Of a DNA stretch of 64,000 bases, positions 1 through 11,000 are shown in pieces. The stretch comes from Breznakibacter xylanolyticus (GTDB lineage Bacteria; Bacteroidota; Bacteroidia; Bacteroidales; Marinilabiliaceae). Numbering within the stretch: the stretch's first letter is position 1; each line of letters opens with the position of its first letter. The position numbers and the translations under genes are program-made. The notes beneath the pieces are model-generated. The model was not told where the DNA came from and made no database searches. It saw only the letters and a list, made by a program, of their open reading frames with translations. The DNA lies in assembly GCF_003254275.1 (NCBI RefSeq), contig NZ_QKZK01000004.1:150372-214371 (forward strand), in the 5' to 3' direction.

Positions 1-1608
1 TTCTTCTTTTTCAATGGCGCCGTGCCATTCGCCGGTTTTGCCAATATCCGATAGTTCCAGCATTGGGATTGAGGCCAATGCGGTTGAGTCATCTTCGCGT
101 TGTTGATATTCGATGAGCTCCGTGGTTCTTTTTACCAGTGAATCTTTTTGTTCTTGGGTCAGGGTACTTGTGTAAGTTGTTAATTCGTCTGTTACCTGAC
201 GGTTGAGTTCTGATTGCAGCCCTTTTTGCGGGTTGAGGGTCAATAGGAGCGAATGGGGGTTGTTGAGAAAGTATTGTTTGATGACCGTTTGCAAATAACC
301 ACTTTCGATGCCCTCTTTCAGGTTTTTCAAATAAGCTTCGTACTCTAACCCTACGTATGGGTTTTGAGCAAACATCCAGTTGCTCATGTTCATAAAAAAG
401 TACATCAGCCCTTTGTGGGGCGTGTCGCCTTCTCGCAAATTGAATTCCATCCGGTTAATGATACCTTGCAACATGGCGCTGTCAAGGCCATTTTCGGCGA
501 CTTTCTTGAGCTCGGCCATTACGATGTCGTAGAATTTGTCGGCATCATTGGGATTGGCATTTAACACGCGGATTTCAAAAACGTTTTGCTGCATTTCCGA
601 CATTGCCGCGCTCACTTCTTGTCCGATTCCGGCATCGAGTAATGCGCGACGTAGTGGTGCCGACTCTTGGTTGACGAGTGCTTCGGATAACACATCAAGC
701 GCTTTGACCAGAGCCAGATCGGTGTTTTGTCCTGTAACAAAACTTAAACTCAGGAAGGTTTTGTTTTCAGGCGTTTCGTCATCTGCAAGCGGATAGGGTT
801 TTACTTCGCGTTTCATTTGGGCAAACGGAGCTTGCATAGGAATGGTGACTTCAGTGGGGCTTTGGGTATATTCCGAAAGGTAAGCCTCATCGATGAATTG
901 TAGCTCCTTATCCAAATCGGCATTGCCATATAATAATATATAGCTGTTGGAGGGATGGTAATATTTACGATGAAAATCAAGAAACTTTTCATACGTCAGT
1001 TGAGGAATGGCAGCAGGATGTCCCCCTGATTCATGACCATAGGCGTTATCGGGAAACAGGATGCGTTGCTTTTGATATTCGAGTTCGCTGAGGGGGTTTG
1101 AATAAACGCCTTTCATCTCGTTGTAAACCACTCCTTTGTATTCAACTACGGATGAGGTGTCTTGCATTTCGTGATGCCAACCTTCCTGCATGAAGATTCG
1201 CTCGTCAGTGTATATCAATGGGTTAAACACCGCATCGAGGTACACATGCATCAGGTTAAAGTAGTCTTTATCGTTCATGCTGGCGACCGGATACACCGTC
1301 ATGTCGGAACCAGTCATGGCGTTGAGAAAGGTGTTTAGTGACCCCTGTAGCAGTCGATCGAATGGACTCTTGACCGGAAAGTTTTTAGAGCCGTTTAATA
1401 CCGAGTGTTCAATGATGTGAGGTGTGCCACAATCATCTTCGGGAACGGTTTTAAATGCGATGCCAAAAGTCTTGTTGGCGTCATCGGACATGATTTTAAA
1501 CAGGCGGGCTCCGCTTTTTTCGTGTTTAAAATAGAGGCATTCGGCATTCACCTCTTGTACAAATCGTTTTTCAATCAGCTTAAAGCCATGGTAACTCTTT
1601 CCGGTCAT
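1..1608 (-). CDS. M16C zinc metallopeptidase, presequence-protease (PreP) type, partial
   Basis: The reading frame is open on the minus strand from an ATG at 1608 to the window edge, giving 536 codons, so the C-terminal part lies outside. The inverted zinc motif HxxEH is seen as H64-I-I-E67-H68, followed by SVLNGSKNFPVKSPF and the NTFLNAMTGSDMTVYP block typical of PreP/M16C peptidases, which are about 970 residues long. Family members degrade unstructured peptides inside a closed chamber made from two homologous halves; only the first half is visible. No signal peptide is seen, so a cytoplasmic location is inferred. An alternative in-frame ATG lies at 1635, adding nine residues; 1608 was chosen because the conserved start (MTGKSYHGFKL) follows it. 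The family call is secure; the substrate is unknown. Confidence 0.9.
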   Translation of the reverse strand, partial: MTGKSYHGFKLIEKRFVQEVNAECLYFKHEKSGARLFKIMSDDANKTFGIAFKTVPEDDCGTPHIIEHSVLNGSKNFPVKSPFDRLLQGSLNTFLNAMTGSDMTVYPVASMNDKDYFNLMHVYLDAVFNPLIYTDERIFMQEGWHHEMQDTSSVVEYKGVVYNEMKGVYSNPLSELEYQKQRILFPDNAYGHESGGHPAAIPQLTYEKFLDFHRKYYHPSNSYILLYGNADLDKELQFIDEAYLSEYTQSPTEVTIPMQAPFAQMKREVKPYPLADDETPENKTFLSLSFVTGQNTDLALVKALDVLSEALVNQESAPLRRALLDAGIGQEVSAAMSEMQQNVFEIRVLNANPNDADKFYDIVMAELKKVAENGLDSAMLQGIINRMEFNLREGDTPHKGLMYFFMNMSNWMFAQNPYVGLEYEAYLKNLKEGIESGYLQTVIKQYFLNNPHSLLLTLNPQKGLQSELNRQVTDELTTYTSTLTQEQKDSLVKRTTELIEYQQREDDSTALASIPMLELSDIGKTGEWHGAIEKEE

Positions 1609-2614
1609 ATATGTTTTGTTTGTGTGGCACCCCATCCAAAGAAGGGGGAGCAAAATTACGATTCCTATCCACCATGTTTGTTTATCAGGGGATGGTTTTT
1701 TTGGCATTTTCAATCTGGATGTTTTCATATGTATAAAAAAAGTATCAAGATGCAAGACGATGAGGGTTTTTAATCATCTTTCTGTGTGTCGCTTGGTGAT
1801 CGTCATGATTGTATTATGTGTTTGAAATTTTGTATGTGGGTGTTTTCTGTCTTTTGTCCACGAGATCGATCTGCGCTTTGCGAAGCAAAAAATTTCACGA
1901 ATTTTTCACTTGGTTATAGCCCCTGGCGTTTTGCAAAGCAAATAAAGCGACTGTGTCGAATTACATGAATCATGGAGTTTTGATCGAAACTTAATGATGA
2001 TGGGACTGATGTACTACTTGTGCACTTCTTCCAATTACCATGTTCCTGTGTGTCGTAAATCATACTTCCCTTGTGATGGTTCCTAACCATTTTATGGGGA
2101 GGTTTAGGTTGTTTGGCGTTTAAATAAATACAACTAACCGACTTCCATTCATCTTAATTCACAAACATTTTTCAATCATTTGTTTTTACTCTGACAATCA
2201 GTATTTTTTGTCATCAGGTTTACAAATTTATAAAAGATTCATCTAAAAGGCTCGGAATTCTTACAACTTGATGAAATGGTTCGCTTGTCAGATACCTTTT
2301 AGGGTGAATTCAATTGTTAAACAATCATAATTTCACGTTTATTCACACATCTTCCGGTTTGTTGCACGAACATTTGGTTAACTTTAATATAAATCAATGA
2401 ATGGATGCCCCAGCGGCCAAAGGCTGAATTCTTACAGGGTGTTTTATAAAAAGATCATACGAAAGGTCTTTATAGTGAATAGCACCAGATTTATTTCATT
2501 CCCTCGACCCATGCCAGAGTAACATCCCGGGTAAAAACAACTGACACTTCTCACAGCGGATGCTTTGCATTCGGATTTTAAAACGTAGATGAACGACTTT
2601 TTAAAAAATGAGTG
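1609..2614. other. 1-kb intergenic region
   Basis: No credible gene is seen. The short frames here have no recognisable domain and run across repeat-like DNA. The first part (about 1738-1892) resembles the stretch at 63188-63340. The remainder is AT-rich with no clear promoter match; expression of tonB must start somewhere in it. Confidence 0.5.
1738..1892 (+). repeat. Dispersed repeat R4, copy 1
   Basis: Blocks shared in the same order with 63188-63340: GTATCAAGATGCAAGAC, then a segment resembling TGAYCGTCATGAWTGT, then TTTTGTCCACGA followed by a CACGAATTT block. Similarity is patchy, so this is an old dispersed intergenic repeat and not a recent duplication. Confidence 0.45.
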
Positions 2615-3295
2615 ATGGAAGTAAAAAAATCACCCCAAGCTGATCTTGAACGTAAAAAATCCATGTTTTTACAAATAGGTTTTGTGGTGGCCATTTCGGC
2701 CGTTTTAATTGCTTTTGATTGGAGTACGGCTGATGTGTCAGCTTCGACTCTTGTATCTGACGATGGCTCTTTTGACGATATGGTGCTGCCGCCCATTACA
2801 CGCCCCATGGAAGTCACCCCGCCACCCCCGCCAGCCCCGCAGTTGGTCGACGTTATTGATATTGTCACGGATGATATCCCGGTGGATGACGCGGATTTTG
2901 ATTTCACGAGCGAAGGTGGAGACCAAGCCATGGTGGATTTCATTCATGTGAAAGTCCCCGACGAAGATGTAGATGACACTTCCATTTTTATCGTTGTTGA
3001 AAAGATGCCGCAATATCCAGGAGGTGACCAAGCCTTAAAACGTTATTTGGCTGAGTCGGTGGTATACCCCGTTTCGGCTCGTGAGACCGGGATCAGTGGA
3101 CGTGTTTATGTGTCGTTTGTTGTCAATAAAAAAGGTGAAGTTGTGAACGTGACTGTAGCCCGTGGTGTGCATCCCAGCCTTGATCGCGAAGCGCTCCGTG
3201 TGGTGCAGTCGATGCCCAATTGGACGCCCGGTGAGCAGCTCGACAAGAAAGTGAATGTGTCGTACACCGTGCCTATCAATTTTGTACTTCGATAG
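2615..3295 (+). CDS. tonB: TonB family energy transducer, paralogue 1
   Basis: The 226-residue protein has a short cytoplasmic N terminus (MEVKKSPQADLERKK), one membrane anchor at about residues 16-34, a periplasmic proline stretch (PPPPPAPQ, about 68-75) and a C-terminal TonB domain of about 95 residues containing YPxxA, GRVYVSFVVNKKGEV and the terminal YTVPINFVLR. TonB proteins pass inner-membrane proton motive force to outer-membrane receptors of the SusC/TonB-dependent type. A GTG lies just upstream (2612), but the ATG at 2615 matches the start of the neighbouring paralogue. No exbB or exbD is present nearby, so the motor partners must be encoded elsewhere. It is separated by 309 bp from its tandem copy. 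Confidence 0.9.
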   Translation: MEVKKSPQADLERKKSMFLQIGFVVAISAVLIAFDWSTADVSASTLVSDDGSFDDMVLPPITRPMEVTPPPPPAPQLVDVIDIVTDDIPVDDADFDFTSEGGDQAMVDFIHVKVPDEDVDDTSIFIVVEKMPQYPGGDQALKRYLAESVVYPVSARETGISGRVYVSFVVNKKGEVVNVTVARGVHPSLDREALRVVQSMPNWTPGEQLDKKVNVSYTVPINFVLR

Positions 3296-3604
3296 AGAAT
3301 CGATTGGCAAGCGAAGCGGGCATTTCAATGTTGTTCTTCAAACACCATGTTTCAAAGTACAATGTGCTTACACAGACACTTTAAACATGTTCGTCTCGCT
3401 GCATCGCCTGACCCTGTCAAGATTTGAACAATTCTTTAGAAATGATTTTTTCTTTGAAAAACCATGTAAAGATGTGATAGTTTTAAAATTATTGTTCTAA
3501 TTTTAGGGTCGCATTTCCAAAGGGTTGGCCATTCTGTTTTTGACGATGGTTCAACCAACGGTATGTTTTTTAAAAGCTTTAGAATCAACTGTAATAATGA
3601 ACTT
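3296..3604. other. Spacer between the two tonB genes
   Basis: There is no convincing gene, terminator hairpin or consensus promoter in these 309 bases. The spacer is long for an operon, so the second tonB may have its own promoter; none could be assigned. Confidence 0.4.
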
Positions 3605-4285
3605 ATGGAAGTAAAAAAGTCGCCCAAGGTTGATCTGGAGAACAAAAAGACATTGTTTATGCAGGTGGGGATGGTTGTTGCATTATCAGTTATTCTGATT
3701 GCATTTGAATGGACCAGCTCTGATGCTAAAAAGTCTGAGTTCGACAGTATCCAGGAAGCAGCGGTTGAAGAGGAGATTATCCCCATCACGCGGCAGGAAG
3801 AAATGAAACCCCCTCCACCGCCTCCACCGCCGCGCGTCAGTGATGTATTGACCATTGTGGAAGATGACGTGAAATTGGATGAAGAGCTTGACCTGAGAGA
3901 GTTCGAAGAAAAAGAAGAGGTTGTCTTCACCAATATGGTTGCACCCCAAGAAGAAGAAGAGGCCGATGCCCCTGTATTCTTTATCGTGGAAAAAATGCCT
4001 GAGTTTCCCGGTGGTAATGAAGCATTGCAACGTTACATTGCTCAGTCCATCAAATATCCTGTGATTGCACAGGAGAATGGTATCCAGGGACGTGTTTTTG
4101 TATCGTTCGTGGTAAATGCCAAAGGACAAGTGGTGGACGTGAAAATTGCCCGCGGGGTTGATGCCAACCTCGATAAAGAGGCCATCCGCGTGGTTATGGC
4201 CATGCCAACCTGGACGCCCGGTGAACAGCGCGGTAAAAAGGTGAAAGTTTCTTACACCGTGCCCATTAACTTTGTGTTGCAATAA
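3605..4285 (+). CDS. tonB: TonB family energy transducer, paralogue 2
   Basis: This 226-residue protein is collinear with the upstream gene: MEVKKSPKVDLENKK, a membrane anchor at about residues 16-34, a proline stretch (PPPPPPPP), an acidic linker rich in Glu, and a C-terminal TonB domain ending YTVPINFVLQ. Length is identical to paralogue 1 and the TonB domains are closely similar, whereas the periplasmic linkers differ: this one is much more acidic (EEEEADAP). That pattern suggests tandem duplication followed by divergence of the linker, which may reflect different outer-membrane partners. The frame extends upstream to 3563, but the ATG at 3605 is homologous to the start of paralogue 1. A terminator follows directly. 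Confidence 0.9.
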   Translation: MEVKKSPKVDLENKKTLFMQVGMVVALSVILIAFEWTSSDAKKSEFDSIQEAAVEEEIIPITRQEEMKPPPPPPPPRVSDVLTIVEDDVKLDEELDLREFEEKEEVVFTNMVAPQEEEEADAPVFFIVEKMPEFPGGNEALQRYIAQSIKYPVIAQENGIQGRVFVSFVVNAKGQVVDVKIARGVDANLDKEAIRVVMAMPTWTPGEQRGKKVKVSYTVPINFVLQ

Positions 4286-4310
4286 GCTCGAAAACTTATT
4301 TAAATTTGCA

Positions 4311-4344
4311 CCCGGTCATGTTTTCATGGCCGGGTTTTTTATTT
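4311..4344 (+). terminator. Rho-independent terminator after tonB
   Basis: A ten-base-pair stem, CCCGGTCATG with CATGGCCGGG (one G-T pair), closes a TTTT loop and is followed by TTTTTTATTT. It ends tonB transcription just before hflX. Confidence 0.9.
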
Positions 4345-4352
4345 CCTTTTTC

Positions 4353-5576
4353 ATGATCGATAAAAAAGCAATCCAAAACGAGCTCGAACGCGTAGTGCTC
4401 ATTGCCGTTAAAACGCCCGATGTATCAGAAGCGCAAGTCCAGGAATATCTCGACGAGTTGGCCTTTTTGACCGAAACGGCCGGTGCCGTGCCCGAAAAAC
4501 GATTCGTTCAGAACCTTCAGCAACCCGATAAACGCACTTATGTGGGATCCGGTAAATTGGAGCAGATCATCGACTATTTGAAAATTCACGAGATTAATAC
4601 CGTGATTTTTGACGATGAACTATCCCCATCTCAGTTACGAAATCTCGAGCGTGACATGCAGTGTCGTGTGTTGGATCGCACCAATCTCATTCTTGATATT
4701 TTTGCGCGACGTGCTCGTACGGCTCATTCGAAAACTCAGGTTGAACTGGCTCAATATCAATATTTACTACCCCGTTTGACCCGCATGTGGACTCACTTGG
4801 AGCGTCAGCGTGGCGGGATTGGAATGCGTGGTCCCGGTGAAAAGGAAATTGAAACCGACCGTCGTATCATTCGCGAAAAAATTGCCCGACTTAAAGAAGA
4901 GATGGAGCTTATCGACCGCCAAAAAAGCACCCAACGTCAAAACCGTGGCAAAATGGTGCGTGTGGCGCTGGTGGGTTACACCAATGTGGGTAAATCGACC
5001 CTGATGAATGTTTTGAGCAAGTCGGAGGTATTTGCCGAGAACAAGTTGTTTGCAACCCTCGATACCACCGTGCGAAAGGTTGTCATCGATAATTTGCCCT
5101 TTTTGCTGGCCGATACCGTAGGTTTTATCCGTAAGTTGCCTCATCACCTGGTGGAATCGTTCAAATCCACCCTCGATGAAGTACGCGAAGCCGATTTGTT
5201 AGTGCATGTGGTGGATATTTCACACCCCGGCTTTGAGCAGCAGGTGGAAGTGGTGACCCAAACATTGCGCGAGATTGATGACTCCGACAAGCCCACCATT
5301 ATGGTGTTCAATAAGATTGATGCATATTCGTTCAAGCCCAAGCAGGCCGACGATCTCACGCCCCTGACGCGGGAGAATCTCTCGCTTGATGACTTAAAAC
5401 AGACTTGGATGGGGAAGAATCCTTCAACCATTTTCATCTCGGCCATTAACAAGGTGAACTTTGTGGAATTCCGAAACTTGCTGTATCAGGAAGTGAAGAA
5501 AATTCATGTGACGCGTTTCCCCTTCAATGACTTTCTTTACGACGATAGCTACGATGCCGAGAACGACGTTGAGTAA
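4353..5576 (+). CDS. hflX: GTPase HflX
   Basis: HflX is a ribosome-associated GTPase that helps split stalled or stressed 70S ribosomes. The 407-residue protein shows the HflX N-terminal domain (GSGKLEQI; DRTNLILDIFARRA), the family signature RQRGGIGMRGPGEKEIETDR, a coiled-coil linker, and a G domain with P loop GYTNVGKST (about 208-216), DTVGF as G3 and NKID as G4. An upstream in-frame ATG lies inside the tonB tail, but the ATG at 4353 is just after the terminator and fits the family start (MIDKKAIQNELERVVLIAV). It is probably transcribed on its own; the promoter is not obvious because it would overlap the terminator region. Confidence 0.96.
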   Translation: MIDKKAIQNELERVVLIAVKTPDVSEAQVQEYLDELAFLTETAGAVPEKRFVQNLQQPDKRTYVGSGKLEQIIDYLKIHEINTVIFDDELSPSQLRNLERDMQCRVLDRTNLILDIFARRARTAHSKTQVELAQYQYLLPRLTRMWTHLERQRGGIGMRGPGEKEIETDRRIIREKIARLKEEMELIDRQKSTQRQNRGKMVRVALVGYTNVGKSTLMNVLSKSEVFAENKLFATLDTTVRKVVIDNLPFLLADTVGFIRKLPHHLVESFKSTLDEVREADLLVHVVDISHPGFEQQVEVVTQTLREIDDSDKPTIMVFNKIDAYSFKPKQADDLTPLTRENLSLDDLKQTWMGKNPSTIFISAINKVNFVEFRNLLYQEVKKIHVTRFPFNDFLYDDSYDAENDVE

Positions 5577-5584
5577 CTTTTTTG

Positions 5585-7990
5585 TTATTCCTTGTTGAGG
5601 CATTTGATTCGCCTCATGATGCGATTTCCTGCTTCGTCGGTGCAGGTAATGGTGTGCGTACCTGTCGTGAGTTGCATTCCCATTTGATGATATTGGCTGG
5701 TCTCCCCCAGATAAATGTTGTTGGCATACCAATAAACTTTGCTTGTCGGATTTCGGTGTGCTATTTTCACCACCACTTGTTCATTGTCTCCCTGAATATT
5801 TTTGGGGATATATACAGCCACGTTTTGCGTTGGGTAAATGAACTCCATGGGGCTCAGTGTCTCATCGATGCAGCCGTTGAGCATCGGCGGTAGTGTATTG
5901 TAAAGGGGCGATTTGTGTCGGAAATACCATTCCGTCAGCGGAGGCAATACAAACCATTTTCGGGTGAGCATGTGCGATGGTGAGTAACAGTCGGATGTAA
6001 CGCGATATCTCCCCGATTGATCCAGGTGTACCAAGTGGTGGTAGGGGCAAGGTTTTGGGCGGGTTTCACAATGAGGCACCAGCATGGTGTCGGCCACTTC
6101 GCAATTGGGGCCTGCAGGCATTCCCGAGTGGCGGCATACGGCCACCTCGTTGAGATCGTCGAGAGGTGTTTGAAACCACGATGTTGAAGGTAACAACCGA
6201 AATAAGTCGAACATGATTGGAGCCGCAGCTGACCCTCCGGTAATGCCAGGTCGCCCTTCGCCATCGGCGTTGCCAACCCACACGGCCACAGTGTATTCGG
6301 GAGTGACTCCAATAGCCCAGGCATCGCGGAAGCCAAAGCTGGTGCCTGTTTTCCACGCAATTTTTTGTGATGAGGCAAATGCCTCCCATCCCGATTCTTC
6401 TTCCGGCCGATTAAGTCGTGTCATGGCATCGAGAGTGAACCACAATGCGCCTGCCGTCAGCCATGTGGGTACCGTTGAAAGGTTTTTACCGATGGTGAGG
6501 GTGTCGTGTTTGTTTAGCAATGGCATTGAAAGGTCGGCTGCATCGTAACGACTTTGTCGGGGCACATAACCTTGCACAATGCGGGCAATGGAAGAGTACA
6601 CCCCTGCCAGTTCCCATAATTTCGTTTCCCCGCCGCCCAAGATTAATGAGAGTCCGTAATGATTGGCCGGTTTTGGAAATGATGTAAAACCGGTCTTTCG
6701 TAGGAACTGTAAAAATCGTTCTGTGCCAAAGTTGTCCTGCATCAGAACAAAGGGGATGTTGAGCGAACGAGCCAGTGCTTCGTCGGCTCGAACGGCTCCA
6801 TCGTAACTACGATTGTAATTCTGGGGCGAAAAATCACTGTAGTATGTGGGGACATCTTTTATAAGTTGGCGCGGCCAAATGAGGCCGTCGTTCAGCGACG
6901 CAGCGTAAAGCAGTGGCTTGAGGATGCTGCCTGAGCTGCGTGAGGACTGAATGACGTCGACCTGGTTGCCATGATCGGCATTGTTTTTATCGGGTAACGT
7001 GTTGCCCACGTAAGCCAGCACTTTGGCTGTTTGGTTGTCTATGATGATGGCGGCTGCATTGTGCACCTGATTGAGTCTGAGTGTTCGGGCATGTCGTTCC
7101 ACCACCGCGATGGCTTGCTGTTGTGTTTTTTCTGTCAGGGAAGATTGGAAGATGGTTCCGGGCGTTTTTTTTAGGGTTGATGCCAGTACATGAGGCGCCA
7201 GACGGGGAAGTGTGGCGGGATGCTCAACAATGGGTTCGTCAATTGATAGTTGGTAGTCGAGGGTATCGATGACCTTTTTTTCCAACAATCGGTTCAGTAA
7301 ACGGTCGCGTTTCGTTTTGAGGGTGTTACGGTTTCGTCCGGGGTGTACCAGTCCGGGAGCATTGGGCAAAACAGCCAGTGTGGCTGATTCAGCCCATGAG
7401 AGTTCCGAGGCCGGACAGGCAAAATAACGCCACGAAGCAGCTTCGAGTCCCACCACGTTAGCGCCATAAGGGGCATGGGCTGCATAAAGGGTGAGAATTT
7501 CACTTTTGCTCAAGTGTAGTTCCAGCCTTATTGCCCTCACCATTTCAATGACTTTGTTCCATAGGTTGCGTTTGGCCGGACGTGCCAAACGGATGGTCTG
7601 CATGGTGATGGTGCTTCCACCACTGATAATTTTCCCTGAGCGAATATTTTGGTAAGCAGCTCGCAACATGGCCAATGGATTTACGCCCGGATGGACATAA
7701 AACGATTCGTCTTCAAAGGCCAGCAGACACTGTATGTAGCGCTTAGGCACCGAGTCGGCTACCGGAAACCGCCATTGACCATCATCGGCAATGTGGGCTC
7801 CCAGTAAATGATTGTCGCGGTCGGTGACCACGGTGCTGTAAGGGACATCAAACAGGGGGGAAGGCAGGCAAAAATAAAAGGCCGTGAGAAGCAAAACCAA
7901 AGCGTACCTAATATATGCGGGTGTACTCAATAACCAATTGAAGAGGTGTAACAATTTGTGTACAACGGAGAACAGCCAACTTTGTCGCAT
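5585..7990 (-). CDS. pbpC: Penicillin-binding protein 1C (bifunctional peptidoglycan synthase)
   Basis: The predicted product of 801 residues polymerises and crosslinks peptidoglycan at the outer face of the inner membrane. Order: N-terminal membrane anchor (IRYALVLLLTAFYFCLP), glycosyltransferase 51 domain with EDESFYVHPG and GGSTITMQ, transpeptidase domain with the serine motif SSGSILKP, SLN (RSLNIPF) and KTGTSFGFRDAW, then the PBP1C-specific C-terminal domain (PCPYHHLVHLD onward). The frame continues upstream into the kinase gene, but the ATG at 7990 lies 20 bp past the kinase stop and precedes the membrane anchor. The alpha-2-macroglobulin-like gene that often accompanies pbpC is not visible here. 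It is probably co-transcribed with the kinase. Confidence 0.95.
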   Translation of the reverse strand: MRQSWLFSVVHKLLHLFNWLLSTPAYIRYALVLLLTAFYFCLPSPLFDVPYSTVVTDRDNHLLGAHIADDGQWRFPVADSVPKRYIQCLLAFEDESFYVHPGVNPLAMLRAAYQNIRSGKIISGGSTITMQTIRLARPAKRNLWNKVIEMVRAIRLELHLSKSEILTLYAAHAPYGANVVGLEAASWRYFACPASELSWAESATLAVLPNAPGLVHPGRNRNTLKTKRDRLLNRLLEKKVIDTLDYQLSIDEPIVEHPATLPRLAPHVLASTLKKTPGTIFQSSLTEKTQQQAIAVVERHARTLRLNQVHNAAAIIIDNQTAKVLAYVGNTLPDKNNADHGNQVDVIQSSRSSGSILKPLLYAASLNDGLIWPRQLIKDVPTYYSDFSPQNYNRSYDGAVRADEALARSLNIPFVLMQDNFGTERFLQFLRKTGFTSFPKPANHYGLSLILGGGETKLWELAGVYSSIARIVQGYVPRQSRYDAADLSMPLLNKHDTLTIGKNLSTVPTWLTAGALWFTLDAMTRLNRPEEESGWEAFASSQKIAWKTGTSFGFRDAWAIGVTPEYTVAVWVGNADGEGRPGITGGSAAAPIMFDLFRLLPSTSWFQTPLDDLNEVAVCRHSGMPAGPNCEVADTMLVPHCETRPKPCPYHHLVHLDQSGRYRVTSDCYSPSHMLTRKWFVLPPLTEWYFRHKSPLYNTLPPMLNGCIDETLSPMEFIYPTQNVAVYIPKNIQGDNEQVVVKIAHRNPTSKVYWYANNIYLGETSQYHQMGMQLTTGTHTITCTDEAGNRIMRRIKCLNKE

Positions 7991-8010
7991 GAAATGTTTC
8001 AAAAATAGAG

Positions 8011-11000
8011 TTAAGCACGCAGCCATTTCATGAGCACGGCAGTCAGATCGCTCATTTTTACCGGTTTGCCCACGTAATCGTCCATGCCGGCATTGATGCA
8101 AATGTCTCGGTCACCTTGCAGGGCATTGGCTGTCATGGCCACAATGGGCAATCCCACGCCCAACGAGCGCAATTGGCGAGTCGCGTCCAGTCCGTTGAGC
8201 ACCGGCATCTGAATGTCCATGAAAATGAGATCGTATAGTTCGCCCTGATGCACGATGCGGTCAATGGCTTCCTGCCCGTTATGGGCGATGATGGTGGTGA
8301 GTCCCAGCCGCGACAGCATTTTTTCGGCGATCTTTTGGTTGATGACATTGTCCTCGGCCAGCAAGATGCGTTTGCCCTGAATGTTCTTCAAAAAAAGTTC
8401 TTCGTCCATCTCCATCTGTTTGTTGACTTCACGTGCAAACAGTTTGTCGAGCGCATTAAAAAGGGTGTTTTGTTTGAGCGGTCTTTGCAGCACATAGTGA
8501 TCATTGGCAATAGAGCCGGAGGTGCTCACTTTGCTGTCTGACGAAATGATGATGAACTTGAGTTTCGGGAAGCGTTGACCAATTTCGATCAACAAGCTGA
8601 AGTCCTTTTTTTCGAGCAAAATGGTATCAACCATCAAAAGGTTGATGTCTGGGTATTGTTGCAGGATTTCAAGGGCTGTCTTTTCGTCGTTGGCCTCGCA
8701 GGTCCTCACGCCCCAGTTGTTGAGTATCTTCTTGCCCAAAAGCAGGTTGGTTTTGTGGTTGTCCACCAACAGCGCCATCACGTCTTTGAATCGCTCGGAG
8801 CGTTGTTCCCATTCGGCATCGTATTTTTCGATGGTAAAGGGAAGGTTGAAGTGGAATACCGAGCCGGGTGAATCCTTCGACCATGAAAAGTTGGGGTTGG
8901 GGCTTTCGCACCAAATTTTCCCACCCATGAGTTCCACCAACATTTTCGAGATGCTGGTGCCCAAGCCGGTGCCACCGTATTTCCGGGTTGTTGAACCATC
9001 GGCTTGCGTGAATGACTCAAATATTTTTTCGATTTTATCTTGCGGGATGCCAATGCCCGAATCCTCGATGGCAAAATGAAGCGTGATGTGGTTGCCCATC
9101 TGTTGAATCACTTCTGCCCGAATCACCACTTCGCCTTGAGCCGTGAATTTCACCGAATTGCCTACCAGGTTCACCAGTATTTGGATAAGTCGGCTTTCGT
9201 CGCCCACCACTATGGGAGGAATGGTTTCCGACACAGCCGAAATCAGATGAATGCCTTTTTGGTCGGACTTAAAGCTCATTTGTTCAATGAGGTAGTTGAT
9301 GGTCGACAGAATGTTAAAGGGATACGATTCAATTTTCATCTTACCGGCTTCAATTTTGGAGAAGTCGAGGATGTCGTTGATGATGTTGAGCAGGTTTTGT
9401 CCCGATTTGTTGATGATGCTGATGATGTTTTGCTGCTCGCGTGAAAGGCGGGTTTGGGTCAGCAAGTCGGTGGCTCCGATGATGCCGTTCATGGGGGTTT
9501 GGATTTCGTGGCTCATGTTGGCCAGGAATTCTGATTTGGCTTTATTCGATTCGGCTTCCTTCTTTTGAATTTCCTTTTGAGCCGTGATGTCCATGAAGGC
9601 TTCCAAAAACACGTTGGTGTTGTTGAGTTTCACCGGAATGGTGTTTTTTAGCACTTCGCGATAAATGTTGTTTTCTTTTACCGTCAGCTGTTCTTCTTTG
9701 GTAATCACCACCACGCCGCTCACCGGGTCGGTGTAATCGTCCTGGCGCGTGGTTACGAAAAATCGTTCAGCGGGTTGTCCCTGCAACATGGGACGAGCCT
9801 CATCCATCGAGGTGAAGCCCATTTGTTTGATGGCCGACTTGTTGAACTGAATGATTTCACCATCGGTGTTCACAATCAGCACACCTACGGGGAGGTTCTC
9901 GGTGATGGTGCGCATGGTTTCGTTGGATGTGCGCAGCGATTCGGTCAACGTTTTCACCTCGGTGACATCTTCCTTGATGGCAATGTAATTGGAGATGGCA
10001 TAGTTATCGTTGAATACAGGTGAAATCATCACTTTCTCCCAAAACAAGGTGCCGTCTTTGCGATGGTTCGAGAGTTGCCCCGTCCAGTTGCGCCCTTCCT
10101 GAAGTGTTTGCCACACATGGTCTAGAAAGCGGTTGTCAACTTCGGGCGACAAAAAGAATGGCCGGTTGATGGCCATGGCTTCTTCTTTAGAGTAACCCGA
10201 GCTGTTCTCGAAGCCTCGGTTCACATATTCCAAATTGCCCTGTGTGTCAGCAATGATGATGGCCACCGGGCTCTGTTCCACGGCCAGCAACAGTTTCCGG
10301 CTGTTGGCCTCGGCTTGTTTTCTCTTTTCAATGAGGTGGTGCACCTGACGAATAAGCCAGGCTGTGATGGCCATGATGACCAGGAAAAAGAAGGCCAGAC
10401 TCCCGTATTTGTATCGGTTGTATTGCCGCACCATGTTAATGTTCGAGTTGTTGAGGTACACCACTTGCTTGTTGATACTAAAAGAAATGATGTGTTCCAA
10501 CTGCATGATGTGCTTAAACATCTCGGTCGATTGTGCGGCATAGTCGTTTGCCAGTTTGGCTAACGCTGTTTTGTCAGTTTGGGTCAGGTAGAGCAGGTTG
10601 GTGAGGTGTGCCGCGTTTTTGTTCGACAGGGCTTTGAGCTCATTGAGTTTTGGTTTCAATTCAGACACCTGGGGGATGAGTTCCTCGCTTGGGTCGGGTT
10701 GGTACTCAATGATTTCGGTTATCTCATCCTGATTGGGTAAGTTTACATTGCGCACGACCGACACAATACCACCTTTCTCAAGGATGTCGAGATAGGTGTG
10801 ACTGCGCGAAATGAGGTCGTTAATGTTTTTTTGAATAGCCGACAGGTCGTTGGGATCTACAACGGACGCATAACGGTTGAAATTGAGCTGCAGGTGCAGA
10901 ATGTTCTCCCTCAAAAAACCATCGATTTTTTGTTTTTGTTCCTGGTTTTGAATTTTCTCCTGTATTTGCACCACATAGCGTTTGTTGAAATAACTTTCCA

